This document shows, one piece after another, positions 6,158 through 6,416 of a DNA stretch of 6,416 nucleotides. The stretch comes from a bacterium (GTDB lineage: Bacteria > Desulfobacterota > UBA8473), in the NCBI GenBank assembly GCA_009773075.1, contig WOUX01000198.1:1-6416 (forward strand), given 5' to 3'. Each line of letters begins with the position of its first letter. Position 1 is the stretch's first letter. The notes below the pieces were generated by a model. It saw only the letters and a list, made by a program, of their open reading frames with translations. It searched no databases and had not been told where the DNA came from. A program made the translations under genes and the position numbers.

Positions 6158-6186
6158 TTGACTCCTGCTGTTAAATCTGCTAGAAA
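6158..6186 (+). promoter_or_regulatory. Candidate sigma-70 promoter for the acyl-CoA dehydrogenase gene
   Basis: TTGACT (6158-6163) and TAGAAA (6181-6186) are 17 bases apart, matching the consensus at 5/6 and 4/6. The start would be near 6193 and the leader about 67 bases long. The -10 box is weak, so this is a reasonable but unproven site. Confidence 0.4.
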
Positions 6187-6209
6187 ATTCAAGTAAAAAA
6201 GTTTATTTA

Positions 6210-6246
6210 CAGGGATTGTGCTATGGTGATGTTTCCTTTATCCCTG
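6210..6246 (+). repeat. Inverted repeat in the leader of the acyl-CoA dehydrogenase gene
   Basis: CAGGGAT (6210-6216) and ATCCCTG (6240-6246) are perfect 7-bp arms around a 23-base spacer. The right arm ends directly before the AAGGAGG ribosome binding site (6247-6253). It could be a protein-binding site or a leader hairpin that affects translation. The spacing is long for a hairpin and chance cannot be excluded. Confidence 0.35.
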
Positions 6247-6259
6247 AAGGAGGCAACTA

Positions 6260-6416
6260 ATGGACTTTGAGTTAACTGAAGAGCAAAAAATACTAAGAAA
6301 GACCGTACGAGATTTCGCTGAAAAAGAAATAAGACCTATTGCAGCAGAACTGGATGAGAAACAAGAATTTTCATACGAAATAGTAGAAAAAATGGCAAAC
6401 CTTGGAATAATGGGGA
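6260..6416 (+). CDS. Acyl-CoA dehydrogenase, N-terminal part (cut by right edge)
   Basis: Fifty-two codons are present from ATG 6260, with AAGGAGG 6 bases upstream. The sequence opens MDFELTEEQKILRKTVRDFA and continues with EKEIRPIAAELDE (21-33) and MANLGIMG (45-52). This is the typical helical N-terminal domain of FAD-dependent acyl-CoA dehydrogenases, which introduce the alpha-beta double bond in acyl-CoA during fatty or aromatic acid breakdown and pass electrons to electron-transfer flavoprotein. The FAD-binding and catalytic regions lie outside the window, so chain-length or substrate class cannot be given. It is the only plus-strand gene, is transcribed away from the hgcAB operon, and probably starts a separate catabolic operon. 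Confidence 0.9.
   Translation, partial: MDFELTEEQKILRKTVRDFAEKEIRPIAAELDEKQEFSYEIVEKMANLGIMG

Larger units (their letters stand above)
5885..6259. other. Divergent intergenic region
   Basis: This 375-bp AT-rich gap separates the minus-strand operon from the plus-strand acyl-CoA dehydrogenase gene. It holds the promoter candidates for both directions, the 6000-6020 palindrome, an imperfect palindrome at 5951-5966 (AGTTCAATTTTCAACT), and an inverted repeat before the dehydrogenase start. I see no convincing coding frame, tRNA or terminator in it. Confidence 0.7.

Noticed and set aside
1..6416. CRISPR arrays, insertion sequences, tRNA genes
   Set aside because: I saw no regularly spaced repeats, no transposase-like frame and no tRNA cloverleaf in a reading of both strands.

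Overview
The window looks like a chromosomal or metagenomic fragment from an anaerobic, selenocysteine-decoding bacterium, most likely of the Desulfobacterota (Deltaproteobacteria) type. The grounds are a HesB-like selenoprotein with an in-frame UGA, a mercury-methylation hgcA/hgcB pair, an MmgE/PrpD protein, a degradative-type acyl-CoA dehydrogenase and an Mla-type lipid transporter. This assignment rests on family knowledge; no rRNA or other taxonomic marker is present.

Eight genes lie head to tail on the minus strand and read right to left. They are a CBS-domain pair protein (5480-5884), a cysteine-dioxygenase-like cupin (4801-5445), hgcA in two frames (N-terminal piece 4512-4781, main piece 3683-4543), hgcB (3298-3648), an MmgE/PrpD protein (1868-3208), a HesB/IscA-like selenoprotein (1467-1781), an MlaE-type permease (682-1431) and an MlaF-type ATPase (1-671) cut by the left edge. 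Gaps are 10-35 bp, except for 89 bp before prpD and 86 bp before hesB. They could be one operon or two to three overlapping units. A candidate promoter at 6021-6049 reads into the CBS gene. A 21-bp palindrome with 9-bp arms (6000-6020) sits directly on its predicted start point. On the plus strand, an acyl-CoA dehydrogenase gene begins at 6260 and runs off the right edge.

The core is hgcAB. HgcA is a membrane-anchored corrinoid protein that passes a methyl group to Hg(II), and HgcB is its 2[4Fe-4S] ferredoxin partner. The cap-helix motif NVWCAAGK is intact, and so are the membrane domain and the HgcB cluster motifs. However, hgcA has lost about 35 codons between its N-terminal leader and the start of its corrinoid domain, and the frame changes at the same point. 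This is either natural inactivation or a local assembly or sequence error.

Other points are a UGA-encoded selenocysteine at codon 34 of the HesB-like gene with a SECIS-like hairpin at the expected distance, and an MlaF-type ATPase whose signature motif, D-loop and switch histidine are altered.
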